Shown: positions 15,969 through 24,896 of the stretch, one piece after another | Numbering within the stretch: the first letter of the stretch is position 1 | Layout: every line of letters starts with the position of its first letter | Source: Clostridium sp. | GTDB lineage: Bacteria > Bacillota > Dethiobacteria > Dethiobacterales > Dethiobacteraceae | Assembly (NCBI GenBank): GCA_018335695.1 | Contig: JAGXRV010000074.1 | Span: 25,658-89,657, forward strand | Reading direction: 5' to 3' | DNA: 64,000 nt | Position numbers and translations under genes: made by a program | Notes under the pieces: model-generated | What the model was told of the DNA's origin: nothing | Seen by the model: the letters and a program-made list of their open reading frames with translations, nothing else | Databases searched by the model: none

Positions 15969-17003
15969 GTGAAAGAATTAGCCGGTTTGCAGGATGTTCA
16001 AGAGTTAAAGATAGAGAGTGACAGGCTAGTGCATTCGGCGACACATGAAGAAATTCTTGCCGGTTCCACCACAGATATTTATTTTATTCGTACACTAGAG
16101 ATTTTAAGGAGTGCTGGAAAATCCGAGACTGAGGTGACCGCTGAAATCTTTGCGAGTCAGCCCGGTGTATTATGCGGCATAGAGGAGGCCATTCAGCTTT
16201 TAAAGAATAAAGATGTAAAGATATGGGCGCTGGGGGAAGGGGAAGAATTTGAGCAAAAAGACGTAGTCATGCGGATTCAAGGTCAATATAGCCGTTTTGG
16301 TATTTATGAGACAGCAATTCTTGGCATGCTGGCCAGCGCCAGCGGTTGGGCTACAGCAGCCCGGCGTTGTAAAACGATAGCCGGAGAGAAAAAAGTTTAT
16401 TGTTTTGGGGCAAGACATGTTCACCCTGCTGTGGCACCTGTGATGGAACGAGCTGCTATAGTGGGTGGAGCAGACGGTTGTAGTTGTATCCTTGGTGCAA
16501 AGTTAGCCGGTCAAAAACCGGTTGGTACTGTGCCCCATGCAGCAGTGTTGATTGTGGGCGATACTGTTGAAGTTGCGCTAGCCTATGATAGTGTAATGCC
16601 AAAAGAAGATCCGCGGATTATCCTCGTGGATACTTTTAAAGACGAGGCGGAAGAAACTTTACGTGTTGCCGAGGCTTTAGGTAAAAAACTGGCGGGAATA
16701 AGGTTAGACACACCGAGAGAGCGGGGTGGCGTTACCCCGGAATTGGTTAGGGAAATCCGCGTCCGCCTGGATCAGGCTGATTTTAGTCAGGTAAAAATAT
16801 TTGCTTCAGGAGGCTTAAACGAAGAAAGAATACCTCGTTTAAGTGAAGCCGGGGTAGATGCGTTTGGAGTAGGTAGTTTTATCTCCCGTGCTCCTGCAAT
16901 TGACATGACTATGGATATTAAAGAGGTGGAAGGCAAACCCATGACGAAACGTGGTCGTATACCGGGAATTACTGAGTCACCCCGTTTGAAAAAGATTTTC
17001 TAA
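15969..17003 (+). CDS. Nicotinate phosphoribosyltransferase, short form
   Basis: Converts nicotinate and PRPP to nicotinate mononucleotide in NAD salvage. The quinolinate/nicotinate PRTase fold is recognisable from FGARHVHPAVAPVMERAA, GGADGCSCILGAKL, a VDTFKDEAEETL strand, LDTPRERGG and IFASGGLNEERI. The sequence is much closer to the short PRTase branch (about 350-390 residues) than to the 490-residue Bacillus PncB. GTG 15969 is favoured because GGAGGG lies six bases upstream; the frame is open back to 15828 (391 residues), so a longer N-terminus is possible. It has no partner NAD gene in the window. Substrate assignment rests on family resemblance. Confidence 0.82.
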   Translation: MKELAGLQDVQELKIESDRLVHSATHEEILAGSTTDIYFIRTLEILRSAGKSETEVTAEIFASQPGVLCGIEEAIQLLKNKDVKIWALGEGEEFEQKDVVMRIQGQYSRFGIYETAILGMLASASGWATAARRCKTIAGEKKVYCFGARHVHPAVAPVMERAAIVGGADGCSCILGAKLAGQKPVGTVPHAAVLIVGDTVEVALAYDSVMPKEDPRIILVDTFKDEAEETLRVAEALGKKLAGIRLDTPRERGGVTPELVREIRVRLDQADFSQVKIFASGGLNEERIPRLSEAGVDAFGVGSFISRAPAIDMTMDIKEVEGKPMTKRGRIPGITESPRLKKIF

Positions 17004-17030
17004 GATTTTTGGATTCTGGGGGTCGATGCG

Positions 17031-18677
17031 ATGATACATGATTCGCGGGAAGATTTTTTTCTGCAGTTGTTGGCTGATTATGTGCTTTTAAATGAAATGT
17101 TGGCAGGAAATAATGCTGAACAGTTCTTGCGAAAAATCGGGATTAAATACGGGATGCGGCTGGAAGATCGCTACCGCTCAGCTTCTGATTATTCTGAAAA
17201 TTTAACTGTTGAGCAGTTTAGCGAGTTGATTTTAAAATTTGCGCAGAGTATCGGCGGAGAATATGTGTTGCAGGCAGCAGACGAAGAAAAAGTGGTTATT
17301 TACTGTTACAGATGTCCATTCGGTCATGTTGTGCTAAAAACACCGGTATTATGCTCTGCATTGACAGCCTTATTTGGAGGGATTGCCTCCCGCAATTTTA
17401 CTTATAGTAAAGTAAACAGAGAACATTCTATCGCTAAAAAAGCCGCCAACTGCCAAATTGTGATTTATTTGCAGGAGACGGAGGCGGCATTGGCTGCGGC
17501 GGGGAATGTTTTCGCCGACAGAGCTGTTGGCTATGTGCTGACACCTGCTGAGATAGATTTGATGAACAATGAAGTTCTTGCCGGCAACAACATCTATCAT
17601 AAATATGTTGCCAGTTTCGAAAGTCTGAAAAGCAAGCATCAGTTTTTGGAAACTGAATACAATCAACTACGTAATGAAATATTTTCAGATTTAGGGTTGG
17701 GTGTATTAACCGTAAATGAAGCAGGTAAAATTACATATGTTAATAAAGAGGCCCAGGAATTATTGCCGGTGGCGGAAGATTGGGATGTCGGCGGCACAAA
17801 AGTTTTTCAGGCTCTATTGCAGGAGACGTTGACTAAACATACGCATTTTAGACAGCATTCGGTGCAAATTCCAGTTTCCGGTGAGGCACGTGAATATTCG
17901 GTAAATACTGCGCCACTTTTTCATGAAGAGGGTGGGCTAAGCGGAGCAGTCTGTGTTTTTCAGGATGAAACTCAAAAAAGGGCATTGGAGAATGAGCTTT
18001 TGCAGATGGAAAAGTTTTCTCTGGTGGCGGAGTTGGCTGCCGGCATTGCGCACGAAATTCGCAACCCCATTACAACGTTGCGCGGATTTTTGCAGATCTT
18101 AAGCAAGGAATTTAAGCATGAGACTAAAGGCGCCGAATATTGCACGATGATGATTGAAGAGATTGATCGTGCCAATAGTATTCTTAAAGAATTTTTGCTC
18201 CTGACAAAGCCGACTGCTCCAAAGATTCGGGAAGTAGATTTGCATGTAGTGTTGGAAGAGATATTTTTATTGATCGAAAGCAAGTCTTTGCTGGAAAACG
18301 TAGAACTCCGCAAGTGTTATGCGAAAAAGCTGCCTCTTGTCAAGGTCGACCCAGCGCAGATGAAACAGGTATTCTTGAATTTGGCTACTAACGCAATCCA
18401 GGCTATGCCTGATGGTGGTTACCTGACTATTTCTACATCGGAAGAGAAAGGAAAAGCGGTGGTTAGGTTCAGTGATACTGGTCTGGGCATGGAAGAAAGT
18501 CAGCTCAAGAAAATTTTCGATCCGTTTTTTTCTACCAAGGAACAGGGAACCGGCCTGGGCTTGACAGTTTCCTATCGGCTGATTGAAGCTCATTATGGCA
18601 AGCTCTATGCGGAAAGCACTCCAGGCAAAGGCTCTGTCTTTACAGTGGAATTGCCTGTGTTTCACAACGATGAATAG
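17031..18677 (+). CDS. Orphan sensor histidine kinase: MetOD1-like input, PAS, HisKA, HATPase
   Basis: Soluble histidine kinase. The N-terminal 200 residues match the pattern of the methanogen output domain 1 family: IYCYRCPFG (from about residue 92), CSALTALFGGIASRNFTY, and CQIVIYLQETEAA. A PAS-like region (about 215-320, LGLGVLTVNEAGKITYVNKEA) follows. The HisKA H-box is AHEIRNPITTLRGF with His341, then NLATNAIQAM (N-box), FSDTGLGM and GTGLGLTVSYR. The kinase core resembles Bacillus sporulation kinases feeding Spo0F (inference). No membrane helix and no adjacent response regulator are present. The start ATG 17031 follows GGGGGTCG. The cysteines in the N-domain may hold a cofactor; that is not shown by the sequence. 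Confidence 0.88.
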   Translation: MIHDSREDFFLQLLADYVLLNEMLAGNNAEQFLRKIGIKYGMRLEDRYRSASDYSENLTVEQFSELILKFAQSIGGEYVLQAADEEKVVIYCYRCPFGHVVLKTPVLCSALTALFGGIASRNFTYSKVNREHSIAKKAANCQIVIYLQETEAALAAAGNVFADRAVGYVLTPAEIDLMNNEVLAGNNIYHKYVASFESLKSKHQFLETEYNQLRNEIFSDLGLGVLTVNEAGKITYVNKEAQELLPVAEDWDVGGTKVFQALLQETLTKHTHFRQHSVQIPVSGEAREYSVNTAPLFHEEGGLSGAVCVFQDETQKRALENELLQMEKFSLVAELAAGIAHEIRNPITTLRGFLQILSKEFKHETKGAEYCTMMIEEIDRANSILKEFLLLTKPTAPKIREVDLHVVLEEIFLLIESKSLLENVELRKCYAKKLPLVKVDPAQMKQVFLNLATNAIQAMPDGGYLTISTSEEKGKAVVRFSDTGLGMEESQLKKIFDPFFSTKEQGTGLGLTVSYRLIEAHYGKLYAESTPGKGSVFTVELPVFHNDE

Positions 18678-18699
18678 CGCGTAAAGCGCTTTTTTTTTT
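18676..18699 (+). terminator. Terminator after the histidine kinase
   Basis: AGCGC (18676-18680), loop GTAAA, GCGCT (18686-18690) then ten T. The stem begins inside the stop codon. Confidence 0.85.
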
Positions 18700-18775
18700 A
18701 CCCAACCAGCAGAAGAACGAAATCGCTGCGCGATGGCTTTTCTAATGACAACTTCGCAAATATTTTTGTATAAAT

Positions 18776-18850
18776 GAAAAAGTATGCCAATTCTATGGTA
18801 TTGTTTAGTCACCACAACAAAACAAGCCAAGAAAAGGAGCATACTTTTTC
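18776..18850. repeat. 12-bp inverted repeat at the left side of the IS91-type element
   Basis: GAAAAAGTATGC (18776-18787) and its exact reverse complement (18839-18850), 51 bases apart, upstream of the recombinase. It may belong to the element's left end. Confidence 0.6.
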
Positions 18851-18962
18851 TCCATGATTATACCACAACCTCAGCTAACGAAACAGATAATTTTCCAAGC
18901 AGGTAGAGGCCCTCCTGAGCACAGTATTAGCTGGATTACACTTTACACAGGAGGGAAAGCCA

Positions 18963-19838
18963 TTGAAAGATTACCTAGGAGAAATTGAACTATATTTTGA
19001 GTTGAGAGGGATCCCTGAGTCCTCACAGGAATCGCATCGTAGAAGGATTCTTGCTTTTATTCTATTCATACAGGAGAGGCACACGAGCTTAGGGAATGTT
19101 ACGGAAAACGATGTTCAGCAGTACATTCTACATCTAAAGAGAAAAAAAGGCCTCTCCCCCGGTACGATAAACAACTACATCTCATCGATTCGATTTTTTT
19201 ACACACATGTACTAGAAAAAGAGTGGAACGCGAAGAAAGTCCCCCGGATGAAACGGATCAAAAAGTTTCCCCTGACACTTCCCAAGGAAGAAGTGTTGGC
19301 CATTCTAAACGCCACAAAGAATGTAAAACATAAAGCCATCTTAGTACTGCTTTATGGAAGCGGCCTTCGCGTTTCCGAAGTTGCCAAGCTAAAAATCAGC
19401 GACATCTGCAGCAAAACCATGCGAATCCGAGTGGATGGCGCAAAACATGGGACAAACCGTTACACGATTTTATCCGAAACGGCTTTGCATGTACTCCGAC
19501 AATATTTCAGGGAAAAGCGCTCTGGCCTACCTTACCAGATGGATGACTGGCTCTTCCCCGGGCAAAATCACCATGAACATATTAACGTAAAGACCATTAA
19601 AAACACCATAATTAAGCTACGAAATCACTTGAATTTGGATAAAAAGGTGTCCGCCCATACGCTAAGGCACTGCTTTGCCACCCATGCGCTGGAAGATGGC
19701 ACTAATCCCGTTTTCATTCAGCAACTTCTAGGGCATAAACACTTAAGCACAACTTCCATGTATCTGCACATGACATCAAAGAGCCTGATGGGTATTCGCA
19801 GTCCGCTAGACACGGAGCAGAAAGAGCGGACATCATGA
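18963..19838 (+). CDS. Tyrosine recombinase/integrase of the IS91-type element
   Basis: XerC/D-like tyrosine recombinase, 291 residues. A SAM-like core-binding N-domain (residues 1-95, SPGTINNYISSIRFFYTHV) precedes the catalytic domain. Catalytic residues seen are Arg in LLYGSGLRVSEVAKL, the HTLRHCFATHAL box, and the nucleophile Tyr in STTSMYLHM. The start is TTG 18963 after AGGAGGG. Its stop overlaps the ATG of the transposase (ATGA), so the two are translationally coupled. Such recombinases accompany a subset of IS91 elements; their role in transposition is not clear. It should not be taken for the chromosomal XerC/D. Confidence 0.9.
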   Translation: MKDYLGEIELYFELRGIPESSQESHRRRILAFILFIQERHTSLGNVTENDVQQYILHLKRKKGLSPGTINNYISSIRFFYTHVLEKEWNAKKVPRMKRIKKFPLTLPKEEVLAILNATKNVKHKAILVLLYGSGLRVSEVAKLKISDICSKTMRIRVDGAKHGTNRYTILSETALHVLRQYFREKRSGLPYQMDDWLFPGQNHHEHINVKTIKNTIIKLRNHLNLDKKVSAHTLRHCFATHALEDGTNPVFIQQLLGHKHLSTTSMYLHMTSKSLMGIRSPLDTEQKERTS

Positions 19839-20974
19839 GTACGGTGCAGGATATTTTTATGAGGTTCCATGACTCCTATTTAGAACAAGCGAAACCTACG
19901 CATCAACAGGCCAAAGTGGCCTCAGCAATTAAGCGCTGCAAAACCGCTTCCTTAGGCGGCCATGTTTGCGGCTGTGAGGAATGTGGTCATTTATCTATTC
20001 ACTACAACTCTTGCCGAGACCGACATTGCCCGATGTGTCAGGAGGTCAACAAAGTTATCTGGGTGGATCAGCGCAGGCAAGATATTTTAAATGCCCCGTA
20101 CTTCCATCTTGTTTTTACGGTACCTCAAGAACTTCACACCCTGATTTACCAGAACCAAAAACGCCTTTATCCTTTGATGTACAAAGCAGTCGCCGAAACT
20201 CTCACGGAGCTGTCTGCCGACGAAAAGTATCTTGGTGCCCAGATTGGTTTCTTCTCTCTCTTGCATACCTGGGCACAGGATTTGCATTATCATCCTCATA
20301 TTCATGTGGTTGTGTTAGCCGGAGGGCTAACACATACAAATCAATGGAGAAACAGCAGCAAAAAGTTTTTTATCCCTGCCAAGGTTCTGTCCAAAAAGTT
20401 CCGGGGTAAGTTCTTACATCACCTAAAAAAGTTGTATGCCAAAGACAAGTTATCGTTTTTTGGCAGCATGGAGCATATCCGGGAAAACAAGGCGTTTCAG
20501 CAGTTAGTGGATACCTGTTATGAAAAGAAGTGGTATTCGTATGCCAAAGAAACGTTCGCGGGGCCTGAGGCTGTTGTTCAGTATTTAGGGCGGTACACTC
20601 ACCGCATTGCCATCTCCAACGCCAGAGTCGTTACCATGGATGAGGATCGTGTTACCTTCCGCGTACGGGACCGGAAAAACGCCGGAAAGACAAAAAACAT
20701 CTCCCTATCCGGTGTTGAATTCGTACGGCGCTTTCTGATGCATGTGCTTCCAAGAGGCTTTGTCAAAGTCCGCTACTACGGACTTTTGGCCCACCGGAAC
20801 AAGCAGACTAAGTTAAAGCTCTGCAGAAAGCTGACCGGGTCCCCGGTGTGCAAACCCAAATTTGAAGGGCTGAAAGCTGTAGATGTTCTCAGCCTATTAT
20901 TGAAACGTGATGTAACCCTTTGTCCGGATTGTCAGATGAAACTGACCAACATTCGTTTAGGGTCTTCACCATAG
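19835..20974 (+). CDS. IS91-family Y2 HUH transposase
   Basis: Rolling-circle (Y2) transposase, 379 residues. An N-terminal zinc-binding region contains CGCEECGH and CRDRHCPMCQ. The HUH metal motif is LHYHPHIHVVVLAGG near residue 150. The two catalytic tyrosines lie in YLGRYTHR at residues 250 and 254, almost the same positions as in IS91. A C-terminal LCPDC pair follows. The reading frame is intact, so the element may be active. The ATG 19835 overlaps the recombinase stop. Confidence 0.93.
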   Translation: MSTVQDIFMRFHDSYLEQAKPTHQQAKVASAIKRCKTASLGGHVCGCEECGHLSIHYNSCRDRHCPMCQEVNKVIWVDQRRQDILNAPYFHLVFTVPQELHTLIYQNQKRLYPLMYKAVAETLTELSADEKYLGAQIGFFSLLHTWAQDLHYHPHIHVVVLAGGLTHTNQWRNSSKKFFIPAKVLSKKFRGKFLHHLKKLYAKDKLSFFGSMEHIRENKAFQQLVDTCYEKKWYSYAKETFAGPEAVVQYLGRYTHRIAISNARVVTMDEDRVTFRVRDRKNAGKTKNISLSGVEFVRRFLMHVLPRGFVKVRYYGLLAHRNKQTKLKLCRKLTGSPVCKPKFEGLKAVDVLSLLLKRDVTLCPDCQMKLTNIRLGSSP

Positions 20975-20991
20975 AGGACAGAAACTAAATA

Positions 20992-21079
20992 TCTTTTACC
21001 ATGCCTGTTTGGGGGAGGGGGGAATTATGCCCGTCGGAGGTATTGTTGACCCTTTAAACAGGATTAAATGGTAAAAAGA
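20992..21079. repeat. Hairpin at the right side of the IS91-type element
   Basis: TCTTTTACCAT (20992-21002) and CCTGTTT (21004-21010) pair with AAACAGG (21056-21062) and ATGGTAAAAAGA (21068-21079). Placed 18 bases after the transposase stop, it could be part of the origin end used by HUH transposases (inference). Confidence 0.55.
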
Positions 21080-21170
21080 CATTAGTTTAGCATCAACCAA
21101 GAGGAAAAGAAAAAGATTCAATCCCCATAGCTGAGTGCTCAGCGACTTCATTCTTCTGGACAATCAAAAA

Positions 21171-21240
21171 TTTTGCGCAAGAAAGCAAGAGGCCCAGCTG
21201 TCGGCATCTAACCAACAGTTGGGCCCTATTACGCGCAAAA
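21171..21240. repeat. Nested inverted repeat between transposase and cyanophycinase
   Basis: Outer arms TTTTGCGC (21171-21178) and GCGCAAAA (21233-21240) enclose a stem GGCCCAGCTGT (21191-21201)/ACAGTTGGGCC (21215-21225). The rest of the 370-base interval holds no gene. A fragment AAGAACCGTCCCCCTGGTT at about 21260 resembles sequences I associate with REP-type elements. Confidence 0.5.
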
Positions 21241-21345
21241 CTTCCGATTGATCCCTTTAAGAACCGTCCCCCTGGTTGGGGGCATAGGATGCTTGGGCAG
21301 TGGTAATTCTATCAAGTGTGGGATTTTCTCCGGAGGTGCTTAAGC

Positions 21346-22173
21346 GTGACCCGGCAAAAAAATGGAAGCTTAGTAGTGATAGGCGGTGCGGAAGATAAGG
21401 AAGGAGACTGCAAAATTTTACATCGTTTCTTTCGTTTGTGCGGCGGGCGGGAGGCAAGAATCATAATCTTGTCGACTGCCAGCACAGACCCGGGCGCCGG
21501 AGAACAATACGGCGCTATTTTCACTGATTTTGGGGCTGATGATGTGCGGATCTTGGCTGTTTCAAGCAGAAAGGAAGCAAACCATGGTGAATTTAAGCAA
21601 ATAGTTGCTGATTGCAGCGGTATTTTTTTTACCGGCGGTGATCAGTTGCGGATTACTGGAATTCTTGGTGGCAGCAGATTGGGCGATGCCCTTCGCCATG
21701 CCCATGACCGAGGAGCGGTAGTGGCCGGCACAAGCGCCGGAGCATCTGTTATGAGCGAAACAATGCTAGTTGGGGGAGTAGATGATGCCACTCCAAAAAA
21801 AGAGATTATTAGGATGGCACCCGGCCTGGGTTTATTGCGTCAGGTGGTGATCGACCAGCATTTTGCCCAACGGGGGCGTATTGGCAGATTGCTTTCTGCG
21901 GTAGCATATAATCCTGAAATGCTTGGTGCCGGCATAGATGAGGATACGGCGCTTTTAATCAGTGAAGACGGTGTGTGCGAGGTGGTCGGTTCCGGCACTG
22001 TTACTATAATTGACGGACGGAATGTGGCTCATTCAAATATTTCGGAGTCACGCCCCGGCCAACCTCTGGCATTAACAAATATTTGTTTACATATTCTTGC
22101 CGAACAGTATTGTTTCCATTTGAACAAACGCAATGTTTTTTTGCCTGAGACTAAGGAGGAAACAGGTAGATGA
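21346..22173 (+). CDS. cphB: Cyanophycinase
   Basis: Serine peptidase (S51 family) that breaks the storage polymer cyanophycin, multi-L-arginyl-poly-L-aspartate, into beta-Asp-Arg dipeptides. The nucleophile Ser lies in AGTSAGASVMSE near residue 130; the FTGGDQLRITGIL and VIDQHFAQRGRIGRL segments are characteristic. No signal peptide, so it acts in the cytoplasm on granules. GTG 21346 follows CCGGAGG at 21330-21336; an earlier ATG at 21316 lies before that site. The 275-residue length is normal. It overlaps cphA by four bases, forming the classical cphB-cphA operon. Confidence 0.95.
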   Translation: MTRQKNGSLVVIGGAEDKEGDCKILHRFFRLCGGREARIIILSTASTDPGAGEQYGAIFTDFGADDVRILAVSSRKEANHGEFKQIVADCSGIFFTGGDQLRITGILGGSRLGDALRHAHDRGAVVAGTSAGASVMSETMLVGGVDDATPKKEIIRMAPGLGLLRQVVIDQHFAQRGRIGRLLSAVAYNPEMLGAGIDEDTALLISEDGVCEVVGSGTVTIIDGRNVAHSNISESRPGQPLALTNICLHILAEQYCFHLNKRNVFLPETKEETGR

Positions 22174-24830
22174 ATATCAGGGAGATTCAGTTTTTTGCAG
22201 GGCGAAATATATATAGTCATCGTCCTGTGATGAAGATGCTTCTTGATTTGGGAGAGAGAAGATTATATCGTACAGATAGTATTTTTGCAGCCCGTTTGCT
22301 TGCAATGCTGCCGCGCCTGGCGGAACATTTCTGCTCTCGTCGTTATTCGGGAGGCTTCGTGGAGCGCCTTGAGGAAGGAACATATTTAGGTCATGTCATT
22401 GAGCATGTTTTTCTGGAGCTGCAGAGCATGGCAGGGATGGAAGCGAAGTATGGGAAAACTATGAACAGGGATGATGACTTAACGGAAGTCATCTGTGAAT
22501 ACATTTGCCGTCAAGCTGTCAGAGGGTTGGCTCTTGCAGCTATACGTGTGGTTGCTGCGGCGTTAAACGGTGACACTGTTAATATTAATAAATCGGTAGC
22601 CAAAGCAAGAAAGACAGCGCTTCGATTTTTGCCGGGACCGAGTACTGAAGCCATTCTGCAGGCGGCGCGAAGGCGCGGCATTCCGGCTCAGCAACTGGCG
22701 GAGGGCAGCAGTTTGTATCGTCTTGGAACCGGAAAATATCAGAAAAGAATTTTTGCCAGCATAAGTGAGGGGACAGGCTGCATTGCTGTGGAGATTGCCG
22801 GTAATAAACCGTTAACAAAGAATATTTTGGAACAGCATGGCTTACCGGTGCCGCCGGGCATAGTGGTTCGCAGCAAGAATGAAGCCTGTCGGGCGGCAAG
22901 ATTTTTAGGCTTTCCTGTAGTGGTAAAGCCGGACAACGGCAATCAGGGTAAAGGCGTTTCATTAGAAATTTGCTCCAACAATGAAGTTGTTAAAGCATTC
23001 GAGGCTGCTGCAGTTTATAGTTCGACCGTTTTGATTGAAAAGTATTTATCCGGCAGGCATTATAGATTGTTGGTTGTCGGCGGTGAGCTGGCAGCAGCCG
23101 CCGAACGCATACCGGCTCACGTTTTTGGCGATGGGTTGCAGAATATTTTTCAACTTGTACAGCAGGAAAACAAAAATCCGTTGCGCGGCGAAGGGCATGA
23201 AAAGCCGCTTACCAAGCTTAAGCTTGATTCAGCCGCCTTAGCTTTGCTGGCAAAACAAGGATTGTCACTTACTTGTGTGCCTAAGCCGGGACAACAGGTC
23301 TGGCTGCGAAAAAATGATAATCTTTCTACCGGTGGGACAGCCAGCGATGTTACCGACTTGGTACATCCGCTCCAAGCTCAGCTTGCTGTACGTGCGGCTT
23401 CAGCAGTCGGTCTTGAAATTGCCGGAGTTGATCTGATTATGCAGGATATCAGTGCTCCCCCGGAAAGTCAACACGGAGCAATTATTGAAGTTAATGCTGC
23501 GCCCGGTCTGCGGATGCACCTTTACCCGAGCCAAGGTGAGAAAAGGGATGTTGGTCAGAAGATTGTCGAGCTGCTTTTCCCGCCGGGCACTATTTGCCGC
23601 GTGCCTGTATTTAGTGTTACCGGGACAAACGGCAAAACAACTACTGCAAGGATGCTAGAGTTTGCCTTGCGCCGCCATGGGCTTTCCCCGGGGCTGTGCT
23701 GTACCGATGGTATATATTTTAAAGGTCAGTTGATACAAAAAGGCGACTTAACAGGACCTGCCGGCGCCGAAACTGTTTTGGCCAACCCAGCTATTGACGT
23801 GGCTGTGCTGGAAACGGCCCGTGGCGGAATTATTCGCCGCGGCCTTGGTTATGACCGAGCTGATGTGGCTGTAATCTGCAATCTTCGCGAAGACCACTTG
23901 GGTCAGGACGGGATTGAGACTATGGCTGAGTTGGCTCATGTGAAGAGTTTGGTGGCAGAAGCAGTCTATTCTACCGGCACAGTAATCCTAAATGCGGATG
24001 ATGGGTATGTAAACGATTTTGCTGCAGTCTGTTGGGCAGAAATCATTTACTTTAGCGTGCAGGCGGACAACATGCTCATGAGGCGTCATTTGAGCAATGG
24101 AGGCAGAGCTGTTTTAGTAAGGCAGGGTGCCATCGTGGCTGCAGAAGGAGAGCGCGTTTTGCTGATGGGCCGAGTTCGTGAATTTGCTGTAACTTTGGGT
24201 GGCAAGGCAATTCACCAGGTAGAAAATTTGCTGGCCGCGCTAGCAGCGTTATGGGCATATGGCTTGGCTCCCAGACAGGCGGGACAGTATTTGCGGGATT
24301 TTGCCACTTCCCTCCTTGATAATCCGGGAAGAACCAATTTTTACCATGTAGGCGGTATCCGGATATTAGTTGATTATGGTCATAATGCCGACGGAATTTT
24401 AAAGCTGGGGCATTTGGCAAGAAAATTGAAAGCAGGTCGCGTAATCGGGGTGGTCGGTGTGCCGGGAGATCGTTGTGATCTGCTGATCGAATTGGCGGGG
24501 AAAGCGGCAGGACACTGTTTTGACTATTTAATTATTAGAGAAGATCAGGATTTGCGCGGCCGACAGCCGGGCGAGGCAGAAAAGCTCTTACTGGGCGGCG
24601 CCTTAGCTGCAGGAATGGCCAGAGAGAGCATTTTTTTGCAACGTGAAGAGCGCTTGGCTGTCAAAAAAGCAATCTCTATTGCCAATTCCGGAGATATGGT
24701 TGTAATATTTTATGAAAAGCTTGAGCAAGTATTGGCAGAAATCGTGCAGCCGGCTGCCGATACAGCACTGCGTTTGCCGCAAATCGAAAATTCTTCCCAG
24801 GATGTTGGCTTCCCCGGATCGTTATCGTAG
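22170..24830 (+). CDS. cphA: Cyanophycin synthetase
   Basis: Non-ribosomally joins aspartate and arginine into cyanophycin using ATP. Domain order is normal: an N-terminal domain (1-160), an ATP-grasp domain (about 220-480, with GFPVVVKPDNGNQGKGV and IIEVNAAPGLRMHLYPS), and a Mur-ligase-like domain beginning at the P-loop GTNGKTTTARM (about residue 485). The C-terminal Mur domain includes VLETARGGIIRRGLGYD and ILVDYGHNADG. At 886 residues it is full length and intact. The ATG 22170 overlaps the cphB stop (ATGA). It ends 66 bases before ispE, a backbone gene. Confidence 0.96.
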   Translation: MNIREIQFFAGRNIYSHRPVMKMLLDLGERRLYRTDSIFAARLLAMLPRLAEHFCSRRYSGGFVERLEEGTYLGHVIEHVFLELQSMAGMEAKYGKTMNRDDDLTEVICEYICRQAVRGLALAAIRVVAAALNGDTVNINKSVAKARKTALRFLPGPSTEAILQAARRRGIPAQQLAEGSSLYRLGTGKYQKRIFASISEGTGCIAVEIAGNKPLTKNILEQHGLPVPPGIVVRSKNEACRAARFLGFPVVVKPDNGNQGKGVSLEICSNNEVVKAFEAAAVYSSTVLIEKYLSGRHYRLLVVGGELAAAAERIPAHVFGDGLQNIFQLVQQENKNPLRGEGHEKPLTKLKLDSAALALLAKQGLSLTCVPKPGQQVWLRKNDNLSTGGTASDVTDLVHPLQAQLAVRAASAVGLEIAGVDLIMQDISAPPESQHGAIIEVNAAPGLRMHLYPSQGEKRDVGQKIVELLFPPGTICRVPVFSVTGTNGKTTTARMLEFALRRHGLSPGLCCTDGIYFKGQLIQKGDLTGPAGAETVLANPAIDVAVLETARGGIIRRGLGYDRADVAVICNLREDHLGQDGIETMAELAHVKSLVAEAVYSTGTVILNADDGYVNDFAAVCWAEIIYFSVQADNMLMRRHLSNGGRAVLVRQGAIVAAEGERVLLMGRVREFAVTLGGKAIHQVENLLAALAALWAYGLAPRQAGQYLRDFATSLLDNPGRTNFYHVGGIRILVDYGHNADGILKLGHLARKLKAGRVIGVVGVPGDRCDLLIELAGKAAGHCFDYLIIREDQDLRGRQPGEAEKLLLGGALAAGMARESIFLQREERLAVKKAISIANSGDMVVIFYEKLEQVLAEIVQPAADTALRLPQIENSSQDVGFPGSLS

Positions 24831-24896
24831 AAGGAATTGGCAGATATGCAGCGAATCTATTAGACGTTTGTTATGTTAAAAATATGCAGGTACAAG

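Larger units (their letters stand above)
18776..21240 (+). mobile_element. IS91-type element with companion tyrosine recombinase (ends approximate)
   Basis: A tyrosine recombinase and a Y2 HUH transposase, overlapping by four bases, interrupt the kinase-cyanophycinase interval. The left side has a 12-bp inverted repeat (18776-18787 with 18839-18850). The right side has a hairpin pair TCTTTTACCAT/ATGGTAAAAAGA with inner CCTGTTT/AAACAGG (20992-21079) and a further inverted repeat (21171-21240). IS91-family elements have no terminal inverted repeats and make no target duplication, so exact ends cannot be set by eye; those given are the outermost structures I attribute to the element. Confidence 0.6.

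Noticed and set aside
18963..19838. Chromosomal XerC/XerD dimer recombinase
   Set aside because: Coupling to the IS91-type transposase by a four-base overlap marks it as part of the element.
20974..21345. A gene between the transposase and cyanophycinase
   Set aside because: No frame of useful length; the stretch consists of inverted repeats.
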